Source of the DNA: Methylotetracoccus sp.
GTDB taxonomy: Bacteria; Pseudomonadota; Gammaproteobacteria; Methylococcales; Methylococcaceae
Direction of reading: 5' to 3'
Assembly: GCA_025458755.1 (NCBI GenBank)
Contig: JALORT010000028.1
Coordinates: forward strand, 1 to 10,735
DNA length: 10,735 nt
This document shows positions 1 to 7,432 of the stretch, in pieces. How positions within the stretch are numbered: the first letter of the stretch is position 1; each line of letters begins with the position of its first letter. A model generated the notes under the pieces. That model saw only the letters and a program-made list of their open reading frames with translations. It did no database searches and was not told the origin of the DNA. Made by a program: the position numbers and the translations under genes.

Positions 1-2
1 GC

Positions 3-359
3 GACCTGGCGATCGAGGTGGCGGTCCGCAACCCCGGTCCAGCTTCGATCTGCCTCAACACGCTCACCTTCCAATACAGTGCAGCGGTACTGGAGGTGCA
101 AACGGCGGACGGCACGCCGGTCGCGCCGATTCCGCCCAGCCTCCCGCCCATCGACGACGGGCTCACGGGGCGAATCGAATTGGTTCCGGGTGCCGAGGCA
201 AGCTTCAATTACTCGGGCGCCTCATTGTTCGACGCACCGCTGCCCCGAGGTCGTTACGCCATCCGCTTCCGGGTCATGCTGGTGGAGGGGCCATCAGGGC
301 GCAACTGGGCGGGTACCCTAGTCAGCGACTGGGTCAGTTTCTCCATCTTGGGGGAGTAG
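3..359 (+). CDS. 3' part of an unrecognised beta-rich protein (partial)
   Basis: This reading frame is open from the first complete codon of the window to a TAG at 357-359, so the gene starts upstream and only its last 118 residues are visible. A GTG at 18 could be read as a start, but nothing supports it and the frame continues left. The visible part has alternating hydrophobic and polar stretches rich in Pro, Gly and Val, as in an immunoglobulin-like or other beta-sandwich domain. It opens with an AIEVAVRNPGP strand-turn pattern and ends with a strand around SDWVSFSIL. I see no transmembrane segment, Cys pair or catalytic motif. The opening vaguely recalls BsuPI-type intracellular proteinase inhibitor domains, but that is only an impression. 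Function unknown. It is separated from the DUF5131 gene by a possible promoter, so it need not belong to that operon. Confidence 0.6.
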   Translation, partial: DLAIEVAVRNPGPASICLNTLTFQYSAAVLEVQTADGTPVAPIPPSLPPIDDGLTGRIELVPGAEASFNYSGASLFDAPLPRGRYAIRFRVMLVEGPSGRNWAGTLVSDWVSFSILGE

Positions 360-363
360 CGCG

Positions 364-392
364 GCAAAGGACGCTATACTCGCGCCCTTTGC
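364..392. promoter_or_regulatory. Dyad enclosing a possible -10 element
   Basis: GCAAAGG (364-370) and CCTTTGC (386-392) form a perfect 7-bp inverted repeat with a 15-nt centre. The centre contains TATACT (375-380), which matches 5 of 6 bases of a sigma-70 -10 box for the + strand. No good -35 lies 16-18 nt upstream, so the promoter would be weak or activator-dependent. The symmetry around the -10 would suit an operator controlling the downstream cluster. The dyad could instead form a weak hairpin ending the upstream gene, but no T-run follows it. Confidence 0.35.
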
Positions 393-480
393 TGAACCAC
401 CGACCGAGCACTGCCCGAAATCCCGCTTGACGGGACACTCCGGCGCCGGCATGCTCAAAGCGTCGACCCGCACCAACGTT

Positions 481-1203
481 ATGACCACCAAGACCCGCAT
501 CGAATGGACCGAAGTGACCTGGAATCCGGTCACCGGCTGTACCAAGCTCAGCCAGGGCTGCAAACATTGCTATGCCGAGCGGATGGCTCACCGGCTGAAA
601 GCGATGAGGAACCCGCGTTACCCGAACGGCTTCGAGATCACGCTGCACGAGGACCTGATCGACGCGCCGCGCCGCTGGAAAAAACCCACCCGCGTGTTCG
701 TCAACTCGATGAGCGATCTGTTTCACGAGGCCATTCCGCCGGACTTCGTGGAGCGGCTCTTCCACACGATGGCGGAGTGCCCGCAGCATCAATTTCAGAT
801 CTTGACTAAACGGGGCAAGCGGCTGCGGGAATTGGCGCCGTCCCTCCCTTGGCCCAAGAACCTCTGGATGGGCGTCAGCGTGGAGCATGCCGACGTCGTC
901 GGGCGGATCGATGACCTGCGGACGGTTCCGGCCGCAGTGCGTTTTCTGTCCTGCGAACCGCTGCTCGGCCCGCTGGCACCGCTGCGGCTCGAAGGGATCC
1001 ATTGGATCATCGTCGGCGGAGAATCCGGCTCCGGCGCCAGGAAGATGGAGCCGCAGTGGGTATACAAGCTCCGCGATCAGTGCCTTGCCGCTGACGTGCC
1101 CTTTTTCTTCAAACAATGGGGCGGTGTGAGAAAGGACCTATCGGGGCGCGAATTGGACGGACGAACCTACGACGCGCTCCCGAACGTCGCTGGCCGCTGT
1201 TGA
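481..1203 (+). CDS. DUF5131 family protein (phage Gp37/Gp68-like)
   Basis: The product is 240 residues and matches the DUF5131 / phage protein Gp37/Gp68 family from end to end. Recognisable blocks are IEWTEVTWNPVTGC near the N-terminus, a Cys cluster C20-X6-C27-X2-C30 followed by YAE, FVNSMSDLF (73-81), QILTKR (106-111), GVSVE (131-135), SCEPLLGP (157-164), GGESG (179-183) and PFFFKQWGG (207-215). The biochemical role of the family is not established. The clustered cysteines recall an iron-sulfur or radical-SAM-like site, but the spacing is not the classical CX3CX2C, so this is inference. I chose the ATG at 481 because conserved sequence begins immediately after it. In-frame starts at 427 (TTG) and 451 (ATG) would add unconserved residues. 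No clear Shine-Dalgarno precedes any of the three. It is the first gene of a tight four-gene cluster and is followed after 5 nt by the DUF4326 gene. Confidence 0.9.
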   Translation: MTTKTRIEWTEVTWNPVTGCTKLSQGCKHCYAERMAHRLKAMRNPRYPNGFEITLHEDLIDAPRRWKKPTRVFVNSMSDLFHEAIPPDFVERLFHTMAECPQHQFQILTKRGKRLRELAPSLPWPKNLWMGVSVEHADVVGRIDDLRTVPAAVRFLSCEPLLGPLAPLRLEGIHWIIVGGESGSGARKMEPQWVYKLRDQCLAADVPFFFKQWGGVRKDLSGRELDGRTYDALPNVAGRC

Positions 1204-1208
1204 CGAAC

Positions 1209-1505
1209 ATGCCCGTCCGCATCCAGCAGCGTCGATTGAAGGGCTGGCGTAAACCGCCGGGTGCAGTCAGCGTGGCCCGACCGGGCCGCTGGGGCAACCC
1301 GTTCCCGGTCGAGAATGGAGACCATGCGACTGCGGTCCGTCAGTTCGAAGACTACCTGAAAAGCCAGCCCGAACTGGTCGAGGCCGCCAAGTTGGCGCTC
1401 AGGGGCAAGGACTTGATGTGCTTTTGCCCGCTGTCGGAACCTTGCCATGCCGACGTCTGGCTCAGAATCGTCAACGAAGACACCTCACGGAGAACAAGAA
1501 CATGA
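1209..1505 (+). CDS. DUF4326 domain protein
   Basis: This 98-residue protein is essentially one DUF4326 domain. The diagnostic blocks are an RRLKGWRKPPGAV-type opening (8-20), the RPGRWGNPF segment (24-32) and the C-terminal LRGKDLMCFCP...CHADVWL segment (64-85). Cys71, Cys73, Cys79, His80 and Asp82 form a compact motif that could bind a metal or be catalytic. The family occurs in bacteria and phages and its function is unknown. An ATG at 1116 in the same frame would overlap the DUF5131 gene by 88 nt and add residues outside the domain, so I use the ATG at 1209, 5 nt after the DUF5131 stop. No clear ribosome binding site is visible, which suggests translation by coupling to the upstream gene. 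The stop overlaps the next start in an ATGA (1502-1505). The last residues after about 90 are polar and not part of the domain core. Confidence 0.87.
   Translation: MPVRIQQRRLKGWRKPPGAVSVARPGRWGNPFPVENGDHATAVRQFEDYLKSQPELVEAAKLALRGKDLMCFCPLSEPCHADVWLRIVNEDTSRRTRT
1489..1492 (+). promoter_or_regulatory. Shine-Dalgarno for the VOC-like gene
   Basis: GGAG lies 9 nt upstream of the ATG at 1502. It fixes that start over an upstream in-frame TTG at 1418, which would overlap the DUF4326 gene deeply. Confidence 0.6.
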
Positions 1506-1969
1506 TTCACCACTTTTCGATCGCCGCACGCGACCCGGAACACGTGGCCGCAGTCCTGGCCGAACTGCTGGGTGGCCGGTCTTCCCCGTTTTGGCCATTT
1601 TCCGGCAGCCACATCGCGCTTGCCGGTGACGTCCACGGCACGGCGATCGAGGTTTACCCGTTGGGGACCGAACTGTTGCCGGGCAGCCGCAGCGAACCCG
1701 TACACGCGGTGGCGAATGCGCAACATGCGAACTTCACCGCCACCCATGCCGCGATTTCGGTGAATCACGACGAGACACACATCAAAGACATCGCTGCGCG
1801 CGAAGGGTGGCGTGCACTGACTTGTGACCGCGGGGAGTTCAACGTTATCGAGTTCTGGGTGGAGAATCGAGTGATGATCGAATTTCTGACGCCTGAGATG
1901 GCGCAGGCCTATCTTCGCGCTGTCAACCCGGACCGCTGGTCTGACCTGGTGACTCAGAATCTGGCATGA
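1502..1969 (+). CDS. Small VOC / glyoxalase-like protein
   Basis: The 155-residue protein opens with an IHHFSIAARDPEHVAAVLAE pattern, i.e. a beta strand with an early His followed by an alpha helix, as in vicinal-oxygen-chelate (VOC) modules. Candidate metal ligands in VOC order are His4, Glu50 (in AIEVYPLG), His82 and Glu127 (in MIEFLT). Families with this fold include glyoxalase I, extradiol dioxygenases and bleomycin-resistance proteins. No substrate can be read from the sequence. It looks like a single chain with two half-modules (about 1-55 and 75-130) and has no signal peptide, so it is probably cytoplasmic. The start is supported by GGAG at 1489-1492 and by the ATGA overlap with the DUF4326 gene. 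It ends in another ATGA overlap (1966-1969) with the hydrolase gene. The VOC assignment rests on fold pattern and ligand spacing and is less certain than the neighbouring calls. Confidence 0.7.
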   Translation: MIHHFSIAARDPEHVAAVLAELLGGRSSPFWPFSGSHIALAGDVHGTAIEVYPLGTELLPGSRSEPVHAVANAQHANFTATHAAISVNHDETHIKDIAAREGWRALTCDRGEFNVIEFWVENRVMIEFLTPEMAQAYLRAVNPDRWSDLVTQNLA

Positions 1970-3039
1970 GGAGAAGCTGCCGCGCCGCGCCACAACACCC
2001 CTTAGGCGGCAGTCCCGCGCCCAAAGCACGCGTTCCTCTTGGACTGCAGGGGCTAGCCAGTGCGCTGCTGATCGCGGTATCTCTCTCAGGATGCACGCCG
2101 ATAATGAAACCGCCCGGATCAACGAGCGCGGCACCCAAGCTCGCCGCCGCGCATTTCGTTGCACCGGACGGTGCGGTGTTGCCGCTCCGGCACTGGCTGC
2201 CGACCCCGCAACGCCCGCGGGCGGTGGTGATCGCACTGCACGGATTCAATGACTACAGCCGCGCGTTCGAGCAGCCGGCCGAATACTTTCGTCGGCACCG
2301 CATCGCCTGCTACGCCTATGACCAGCGGGGATTCGGGCGGGCCCCGGAGCGCGGATTCTGGGCCGGGACCGCCGCCTACACGGCGGATCTGGTGCAATTC
2401 ACCGACGCCGTCCGACAAAGTTACCCCGGTGTGCCGATCTACCTGCTGGGGGAGAGCATGGGCGCCGCGGTCGCGATCGTCGCGATGACGAACCCGGACC
2501 CGCCTGCCGCTGACGGTCTGATTCTGTCCGCACCCGCGGTCTGGTCCCGAGGAACGATGCCTTGGTATCAGCGGATCGTATTGGAAACCACGGCCCGAAC
2601 GGTCCCTTGGTTGACCCTCACCGGCGACGGGCTGAACGTGATCGCGTCAGACAACATCGATATGCTCCGCGGCTTGGGCCGCGATCCCTGGGTGATCAAG
2701 GCAACGCGCGTCGATGCCATCTACGGTCTGGTCGACCTGATGGACGAAGCGATGGCGCGGGTCGATCAGCTCCGGGTTCCAACGCTGGTCCTCGTCGGAG
2801 AGCGCGACCAGATTATTCCGAAAGATCCGCTGCAGCGGATGCTCGAGAAACTGCCCCAGCCTCCGGCACGGGTCGCGACCTACAGCGACGGCTATCACTT
2901 GCTGCTGCGCGACCTTCAGGCCGAGAAGCCGTGGCGCGACATCGTCGCCTGGGTCGGCAATCGGTCCGAGCCGCTGCCTTCGGGTGCCGAACGGCACCTG
3001 GCCCGCTCCGTCGGGACCCCTGGCCAATCGTTCAACTGA
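1966..3039 (+). CDS. Alpha/beta hydrolase, monoacylglycerol lipase-like lipoprotein
   Basis: This 357-residue serine hydrolase belongs to the Hydrolase_4 / lysophospholipase (monoacylglycerol lipase-like) group. The oxyanion-hole HG is at 92-93 (LHGF), the YDQRGFG strand-turn at 118-124, the nucleophile Ser164 in GESMG, the acid Asp281 in GERDQIIP and the base His311 in DGYHLLL, so the catalytic triad is complete. A hydrophobic segment (about 30-41) ends in the lipobox LSGC with Cys43, so the product is probably a lipid-anchored envelope lipase or esterase acting on monoacylglycerols, lysophospholipids or similar esters. The basic region before the hydrophobic core is unusually long (about 29 residues), yet there is no alternative ATG, GTG or TTG in frame before Cys43. 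The start at 1966 is supported by the ATGA overlap with the VOC-like gene. It is the last gene of the cluster and converges with tex across 40 bp. Confidence 0.88.
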   Translation: MRRSCRAAPQHPLGGSPAPKARVPLGLQGLASALLIAVSLSGCTPIMKPPGSTSAAPKLAAAHFVAPDGAVLPLRHWLPTPQRPRAVVIALHGFNDYSRAFEQPAEYFRRHRIACYAYDQRGFGRAPERGFWAGTAAYTADLVQFTDAVRQSYPGVPIYLLGESMGAAVAIVAMTNPDPPAADGLILSAPAVWSRGTMPWYQRIVLETTARTVPWLTLTGDGLNVIASDNIDMLRGLGRDPWVIKATRVDAIYGLVDLMDEAMARVDQLRVPTLVLVGERDQIIPKDPLQRMLEKLPQPPARVATYSDGYHLLLRDLQAEKPWRDIVAWVGNRSEPLPSGAERHLARSVGTPGQSFN

Positions 3040-3079
3040 GTTCAGAGCGGGTCCGGCCGGAACGACGGCGCCGGGTTTG

Positions 3080-5392
3080 CTACCGCTTGCCGCCAAACGC
3101 GCGCGCCAAAGCATCCGCCATGGCAGTCCGGGGCTTTTCCGGTTCGCGCGCTTTGGAACGGCCGGGCTGCGGTGTCTTGCCGGCAGCGACCGCGGCGGTG
3201 GGGGAGCTCTGCCTGCCGCCCTCCGCGGCAGGGTTGTCGGAGCGCATCGACAACGCAATCCGCCGCCGCTCTACATCCACCTCGAGCACTCTGACACGGA
3301 TCACATCGCCCGCTTTGACGACTTCCCGCGGGTCCTTCACATAACGGTCGCACAAATGGGAAATATGGACGAGCCCGTCCTGATGCACGCCGATATCGAC
3401 GAAGGCTCCAAAATTGGCGACGTTCGTCACCTGTCCCTCGAGCATCATCCCCGGCTTCAGGTCGGTGATCTCGTGCACCCCGTCCGCGAACGCCGCCGTT
3501 TTGAAGTCAGGGCGGGGATCGCGACCGGGCTTTTCCAGTTCGCTGAGAATATCGTGCACCGTGGGCAGACCAAAGCGCTCATCGACGAAGCTCTCGGCAT
3601 TCATACCGCGCAGCAAGGCCGAGTTACCGAGCAGGTCGCGGATGTCCCTGCCGCTCTGCGCGGCGATCTTCTCAACGACCGGGTAAGCCTCCGGGTGGAC
3701 TGCAGATGCGTCGAGCGGATTGTCGCCGCCGACGATGCGCAGGAATCCGGCGGCCTGCTCAAAGGTTTTCGCACCGAGCCGCGGCACATTCATCAGGTCC
3801 TCGCGCCTCCTGAACGGTCCGTTTTGGTTGCGAAATTCGACGATGTTCTGGCCGATGCTGCGGCTCAAACCCGAAACGTAGCGCAGCAAGGGAACCGAAG
3901 CCATGTTGACATCGACGCCGACCGCATTTACGCAGTCCTCGACTACGGCATCGAGACTGCGGGCCAATTCGCCTTGATTGACGTCGTGCTGATATTGGCC
4001 CACGCCGATCGCTTTCGGGTCGATCTTGACCAGTTCGGCCAAAGGGTCCTGGACACGCCGCGCGATCGAGACCGCGCCGCGCAGCGAGACATCGAGGTCC
4101 GGAAACTCATTCGCCGCCAATTCGGAGGCCGAATAAACCGAGGCGCCCGCCTCCGAAACCACGACCTTGGCAACACCCAGGCCAGGATGCTTTTTCATCA
4201 GTTCGGCCGCCAGTTGGTCGGTCTCCCTGGAGGCCGTCCCGTTACCGATGCTGATCAGCTGGACAGCATGCCGCTGGCAGAGGGCCGCCAGTTGCTCGAT
4301 GGACCGATCCCATTGACGATGGGGCACATGCGGATAGATCGTTGCCGTCTCCAGCAGCTTGCCCGTTTTGTCGACCACGGCGACCTTGACACCGGTGCGC
4401 AGCCCCGGGTCCAGACCCATCGTCACCCGCGGCCCGGCCGGTGCAGCCAGCAACAAATCTTTCAGGTTGCACGCAAAAACCCGGATCGCTTCCTGCTCCG
4501 CTGCTTCGCGGAGGCGCTGTTTCAGGTCCAAATCGATGCGCGTCAGGATCTTGATCCGCCAGGCCTGGCTGACCGTTTCGCGCAGCCAGGCATCGGCCGG
4601 GCGCCCGTAATTGGCGATACCGAAGACGCTGGCGATCCTGCTTTCGCAGAAGGCGTGTACGCTGGCCTCATCGGCGCCCACCTGCAATCTCAGGTTCAGT
4701 ACGTCCTCATTGCGACCGCGAAGCAGGGCCAACGCGCGGTGGGAAGGAATCGAGCTCATCTTTTCGTCGTACGCGAAATAGTCCTTGAACTTCGTGCCGG
4801 ACGCCTCTTTTCCGTCGACCACCCTGGCCACCAATACTCCCCCCGCCCATATCGTCTCACGCAGTTCCTGCAGCAGCGGCGCGTGTTCGGCGAATCGCTC
4901 CATTAGAATCTGGCGGGCTCCGTCGAGCACTGCCGCCGCATCGATGAAACCGAGCTCCGGATTCAAGAACGCCGCCGCGGACTGTTCGGGACTCTGCGTG
5001 GAATCGTTGAGCAGAAGGTCGGCCAGCGGCTCCAGACCCGCTTCCCGCGCGATCTGCGCTTTCGTTCGCCGTTTCGGCTTGTAAGGCAAATAGAGGTCTT
5101 CCAGCAAAGCCTTGTTGTCGGCTTCGCGGATCGCCTGCTCCAGCTCGACGGTCAACTTGTTCTGTGACCGAACACTGTCGAGGATGACCTCGCGCCGCTG
5201 CTCGAGGTCCCGGAGATACAGCAGCCGCGACTCCAGCAAACGCAGCTGGGTATCGTCCAGCCCGCCGGTCATTTCCTTGCGATAACGCGCGATGAACGGC
5301 ACGGTCGCACCGTCATCCAGCAGACCAACGGCCGTTTCGATTTGCGCTTCTTTGGCTCCGAGTTCCCCGGCGATGCGGGCGATGATATCCAT
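3080..5392 (-). CDS. tex: Tex, RNA-binding transcription accessory protein
   Basis: The 770-residue product has the full length and domain order of Tex (E. coli YhgF). The Tex N-terminal helical region covers about 1-190, with the family segment [12 protein letters not shown] at 29-40. A YqgF/RNase H-like domain begins around [17 protein letters not shown] (325-341). Next come helix-hairpin-helix segments around 495-560 ([14 protein letters not shown] and [19 protein letters not shown]). A C-terminal S1 RNA-binding domain spans about 646-716 ([21 protein letters not shown]). The tail ends [13 protein letters not shown], typical of the family. Tex binds nucleic acid, is linked to transcription and to stress or virulence phenotypes in several bacteria, and acts in the cytoplasm. 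I start at the ATG complementary to 5390-5392 because [13 protein letters not shown] is the conserved N-terminus. Reading upstream to 5635 would add 81 arginine-rich residues that run through the promoter region and into aspS. It is divergent from aspS and has its own likely promoter. Confidence 0.95.
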   Translation of the reverse strand: MDIIARIAGELGAKEAQIETAVGLLDDGATVPFIARYRKEMTGGLDDTQLRLLESRLLYLRDLEQRREVILDSVRSQNKLTVELEQAIREADNKALLEDLYLPYKPKRRTKAQIAREAGLEPLADLLLNDSTQSPEQSAAAFLNPELGFIDAAAVLDGARQILMERFAEHAPLLQELRETIWAGGVLVARVVDGKEASGTKFKDYFAYDEKMSSIPSHRALALLRGRNEDVLNLRLQVGADEASVHAFCESRIASVFGIANYGRPADAWLRETVSQAWRIKILTRIDLDLKQRLREAAEQEAIRVFACNLKDLLLAAPAGPRVTMGLDPGLRTGVKVAVVDKTGKLLETATIYPHVPHRQWDRSIEQLAALCQRHAVQLISIGNGTASRETDQLAAELMKKHPGLGVAKVVVSEAGASVYSASELAANEFPDLDVSLRGAVSIARRVQDPLAELVKIDPKAIGVGQYQHDVNQGELARSLDAVVEDCVNAVGVDVNMASVPLLRYVSGLSRSIGQNIVEFRNQNGPFRRREDLMNVPRLGAKTFEQAAGFLRIVGGDNPLDASAVHPEAYPVVEKIAAQSGRDIRDLLGNSALLRGMNAESFVDERFGLPTVHDILSELEKPGRDPRPDFKTAAFADGVHEITDLKPGMMLEGQVTNVANFGAFVDIGVHQDGLVHISHLCDRYVKDPREVVKAGDVIRVRVLEVDVERRRIALSMRSDNPAAEGGRQSSPTAAVAAGKTPQPGRSKAREPEKPRTAMADALARAFGGKR

Positions 5393-5427
5393 CGGTGATC
5401 TGTCAGTTCTTCGTGGAAAAGCACTGG

Positions 5428-5436
5428 ATTCTACCA
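5428..5436 (-). promoter_or_regulatory. Possible extended -10 promoter for tex
   Basis: On the minus strand the sequence reads TGGTAGAAT, a TGn extension plus TAGAAT (5 of 6 bases of the -10 consensus). No strong -35 is visible, as is common for extended -10 promoters. Transcription would start near 5421 and give a leader of about 30 nt before the tex ATG at 5392. Confidence 0.45.
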
Positions 5437-5522
5437 GCAAACGAGGACCGGTCCGTCCGCGAAAGCCGCTGGATCGGCCGGCCAGCACCGAGCCGGTGCA
5501 GCGTCGGGGCCGTCTGTCTGTC

Positions 5523-5551
5523 TTGCGCTGTGTCATGGCAGGCCGTACCAT
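5523..5551 (+). promoter_or_regulatory. Possible sigma-70 promoter for aspS
   Basis: TTGCGC (5523-5528) and TACCAT (5546-5551) are separated by exactly 17 nt. They match 3 of 6 and 4 of 6 consensus bases. The start point would lie near 5558, giving a leader of about 25 nt before the ATG at 5583. The match is modest, but the position fits. Confidence 0.35.
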
Positions 5552-5582
5552 GGCTCGTTTTTTCTTTCCGGATCGACTCGCT

Positions 5583-7382
5583 ATGCGCACCCACCGCTGT
5601 GGAGAATTGAACGAAGCCAATCTAGGGCAGAACATTGTTCTTTGCGGTTGGGTGCACCGCCGCCGTGATCATGGCGGCGTCATTTTCATCGATCTGCGCG
5701 ATCGTGAAGGGGTTGTGCAGGTGGTGTTCGACCCGGATCATGCCGAAGCATTCTCGGTCGCCGAAACGGCGCGCAGCGAATACGTACTCCGGGTTCACGG
5801 CAAGGTCAGGGCGCGACCCGAGGGTACGGTGAATTCATCGATCCCGACCGGAGCGATCGAAGTGCTGGCCAGCCAGCTGGAGATTCTGAACAAGTCCGAG
5901 ACGCCGCCGTTCCCGCTCGAAAGCGAGATCGAGGTCAACGAGGAAACCCGGCTGCGTTTCCGCTACATCGACCTTCGTCGGCCCTTGATGCAGCAACGAA
6001 TGAAGCTGCGCCGCGACATCGTGCGGTTCCTTCGCACATTCCTCGACGATCACGGGTTCTACGAGATCGAGACACCGTTCCTGACCCGCGCCACGCCGGA
6101 AGGCGCACGCGACTACCTGGTGCCGAGCCGGACCCATCCGAATGCCTTTTTTGCGTTGCCGCAGTCACCGCAACTCTACAAGCAGCTGTTGATGATTTCC
6201 GGGCTCGACCGCTACTACCAGGTGGTGCGCTGTTTTCGGGACGAAGACTTGCGAGCCGACCGGCAGCCCGAATTCACCCAGTTGGATATCGAGACGTCCT
6301 TCATGGACGAACACCAGATCATGTCGCTGATGGAGGAAATGATCCGCCGGCTGTTTCTTCAGGTGCTCGCGGTGGATATGCCGAATCCGTTCCCTCGGAT
6401 GACTCACCAGGAGGCCATGAGCCGCTTTGGATCCGACAAGCCGGATCTTCGCATTCCGTTGGAACTCGTGGATGTCGGGGATTTGATGGAAGCGGTCGAC
6501 TTCAAGGTCTTCTCCGGCCCGGCCAACGACCCGGAAGGCCGGGTCGTCGCGCTGCGACTCCCGTCCGGGGGCGATTTATCACGCAAGGAGATCGATGATC
6601 TGACCCGATTCGTCGGCATCTACGGCGCGAAGGGACTGGCCTACATCAAGATCAACGATCGTGCCGCTGGTCTGGCCGGCCTGCAGTCCCCGATCCTGAA
6701 ATTTCTCCCGGAATCCGTCGTCGAAGCCTTGCTGCATCGCTGCGAGGCCGAAACCGGCGACGTCATTTTCTTCGGTGCCGACCGCCGCGCCGTCGTTAAC
6801 GAGGCGATGGGCGCGCTGAGGGTCAAACTGGGCCAGGATCGCGGCTTGGTTCAGGAAGGATGGCAGCCGCTCTGGGTCACCGATTTTCCAATGTTCGAGT
6901 GGGACGGAAAGCAGCAGCGCTGGGGCGCACTGCACCATCCGTTCACCGCACCGAAAGCCAGCCAGGAAGAATTGGTGGCCAACCCCGGACAGACTTTGTC
7001 GCGCGCCTATGACATGGTCTTGAACGGGATGGAGGTCGGCGGCGGGTCGGTGCGTATCCACCGAACGGACATGCAGAACGCCGTGTTTCGGTTGCTCGGC
7101 ATCGATGAAGAGGAAGCCAACGAGAAATTCGGTTTCCTGCTGAATGCGTTGAAGTACGGCGCGCCGCCCCACGGCGGATTGGCGTTCGGGCTGGATCGTC
7201 TGGTCATGCTGATGTGCGGGGCCCACTCTATCCGCGAGGTGATGGCGTTCCCGAAGACGCAGTCGGCCTGGTGTCCGCTGTTCGATGCCCCGGCGCAAGT
7301 CACCGACGCACAGTTAGCGGAACTCGGCATTCGCCTCAGGAAGCCTGCGGCCGCGCCGCAGCAGGCAGCAGGAGCCTCCTAA
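5583..7382 (+). CDS. aspS: Aspartyl-tRNA synthetase, probably non-discriminating
   Basis: The 599-residue class II synthetase activates aspartate and loads it onto tRNA-Asp. The N-terminal OB-fold anticodon-binding domain covers about 1-105 ([13 protein letters not shown] at 20-32, FIDLRDREG at 35-43). Motif 1 lies around 125-167, motif 2 is [20 protein letters not shown] (216-235), the bacterial GAD insertion lies roughly at 290-420, and motif 3 is [13 protein letters not shown] (531-543). Length and order match bacterial AspRS. His30 and Gly81 align with the residues (His31, Gly83) linked to relaxed tRNA choice in Pseudomonas aeruginosa AspRS, whereas E. coli has Leu at the first site. The enzyme may therefore also make Asp-tRNA-Asn for GatCAB amidation. 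I use the ATG at 5583 because [15 protein letters not shown] is the conserved start. An ATG at 5550 would add 11 residues and overlaps the likely -10. The Shine-Dalgarno is weak. Confidence 0.97.
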   Translation: MRTHRCGELNEANLGQNIVLCGWVHRRRDHGGVIFIDLRDREGVVQVVFDPDHAEAFSVAETARSEYVLRVHGKVRARPEGTVNSSIPTGAIEVLASQLEILNKSETPPFPLESEIEVNEETRLRFRYIDLRRPLMQQRMKLRRDIVRFLRTFLDDHGFYEIETPFLTRATPEGARDYLVPSRTHPNAFFALPQSPQLYKQLLMISGLDRYYQVVRCFRDEDLRADRQPEFTQLDIETSFMDEHQIMSLMEEMIRRLFLQVLAVDMPNPFPRMTHQEAMSRFGSDKPDLRIPLELVDVGDLMEAVDFKVFSGPANDPEGRVVALRLPSGGDLSRKEIDDLTRFVGIYGAKGLAYIKINDRAAGLAGLQSPILKFLPESVVEALLHRCEAETGDVIFFGADRRAVVNEAMGALRVKLGQDRGLVQEGWQPLWVTDFPMFEWDGKQQRWGALHHPFTAPKASQEELVANPGQTLSRAYDMVLNGMEVGGGSVRIHRTDMQNAVFRLLGIDEEEANEKFGFLLNALKYGAPPHGGLAFGLDRLVMLMCGAHSIREVMAFPKTQSAWCPLFDAPAQVTDAQLAELGIRLRKPAAAPQQAAGAS

Positions 7383-7394
7383 GCCGGCACGCCG

Positions 7395-7432
7395 ACGGGG
7401 CGGGGCGGCGGGGGGGCGCCGCCCGCCCGTTT
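7395..7432. terminator. GC-rich hairpin between aspS and amt
   Basis: GGGCGGCG (7403-7410) pairs with CGCCGCCC (7417-7424) across a six-G loop. The stem extends outward, after one bulged G, by four more G-C pairs (7398-7401 with 7425-7428). Only three T residues follow on the + strand (7430-7432) and no A-run precedes it for the minus strand. It can plausibly help end aspS transcription and perhaps amt, but is not a textbook intrinsic terminator. It fills nearly the whole 49-bp gap between the convergent genes. Confidence 0.5.

Noticed and set aside
334..1116. 260-codon minus-strand open frame opposite the DUF5131 gene
   Set aside because: The + strand frame matches a protein family throughout; the minus frame shows nothing.
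3040..3079. Palindromes TCCGGCCGGA (3052-3061) and CGGCGCCG (3066-3073) as a terminator between the hydrolase gene and tex
   Set aside because: They are loopless palindromes or short stems in GC-rich DNA with no T-run on either strand; no terminator can be called in this 40-bp gap.
2984..4906. Long + strand open frame (640 codons) opposite tex
   Set aside because: It is antisense to a complete, conserved tex gene, has no recognisable domain and is explained by high GC content reducing stop codons.
5393..5635. N-terminal extension of tex by 81 residues
   Set aside because: The extension is arginine-rich, unconserved, crosses the promoter region and overlaps aspS; the conserved Tex start is at 5392.
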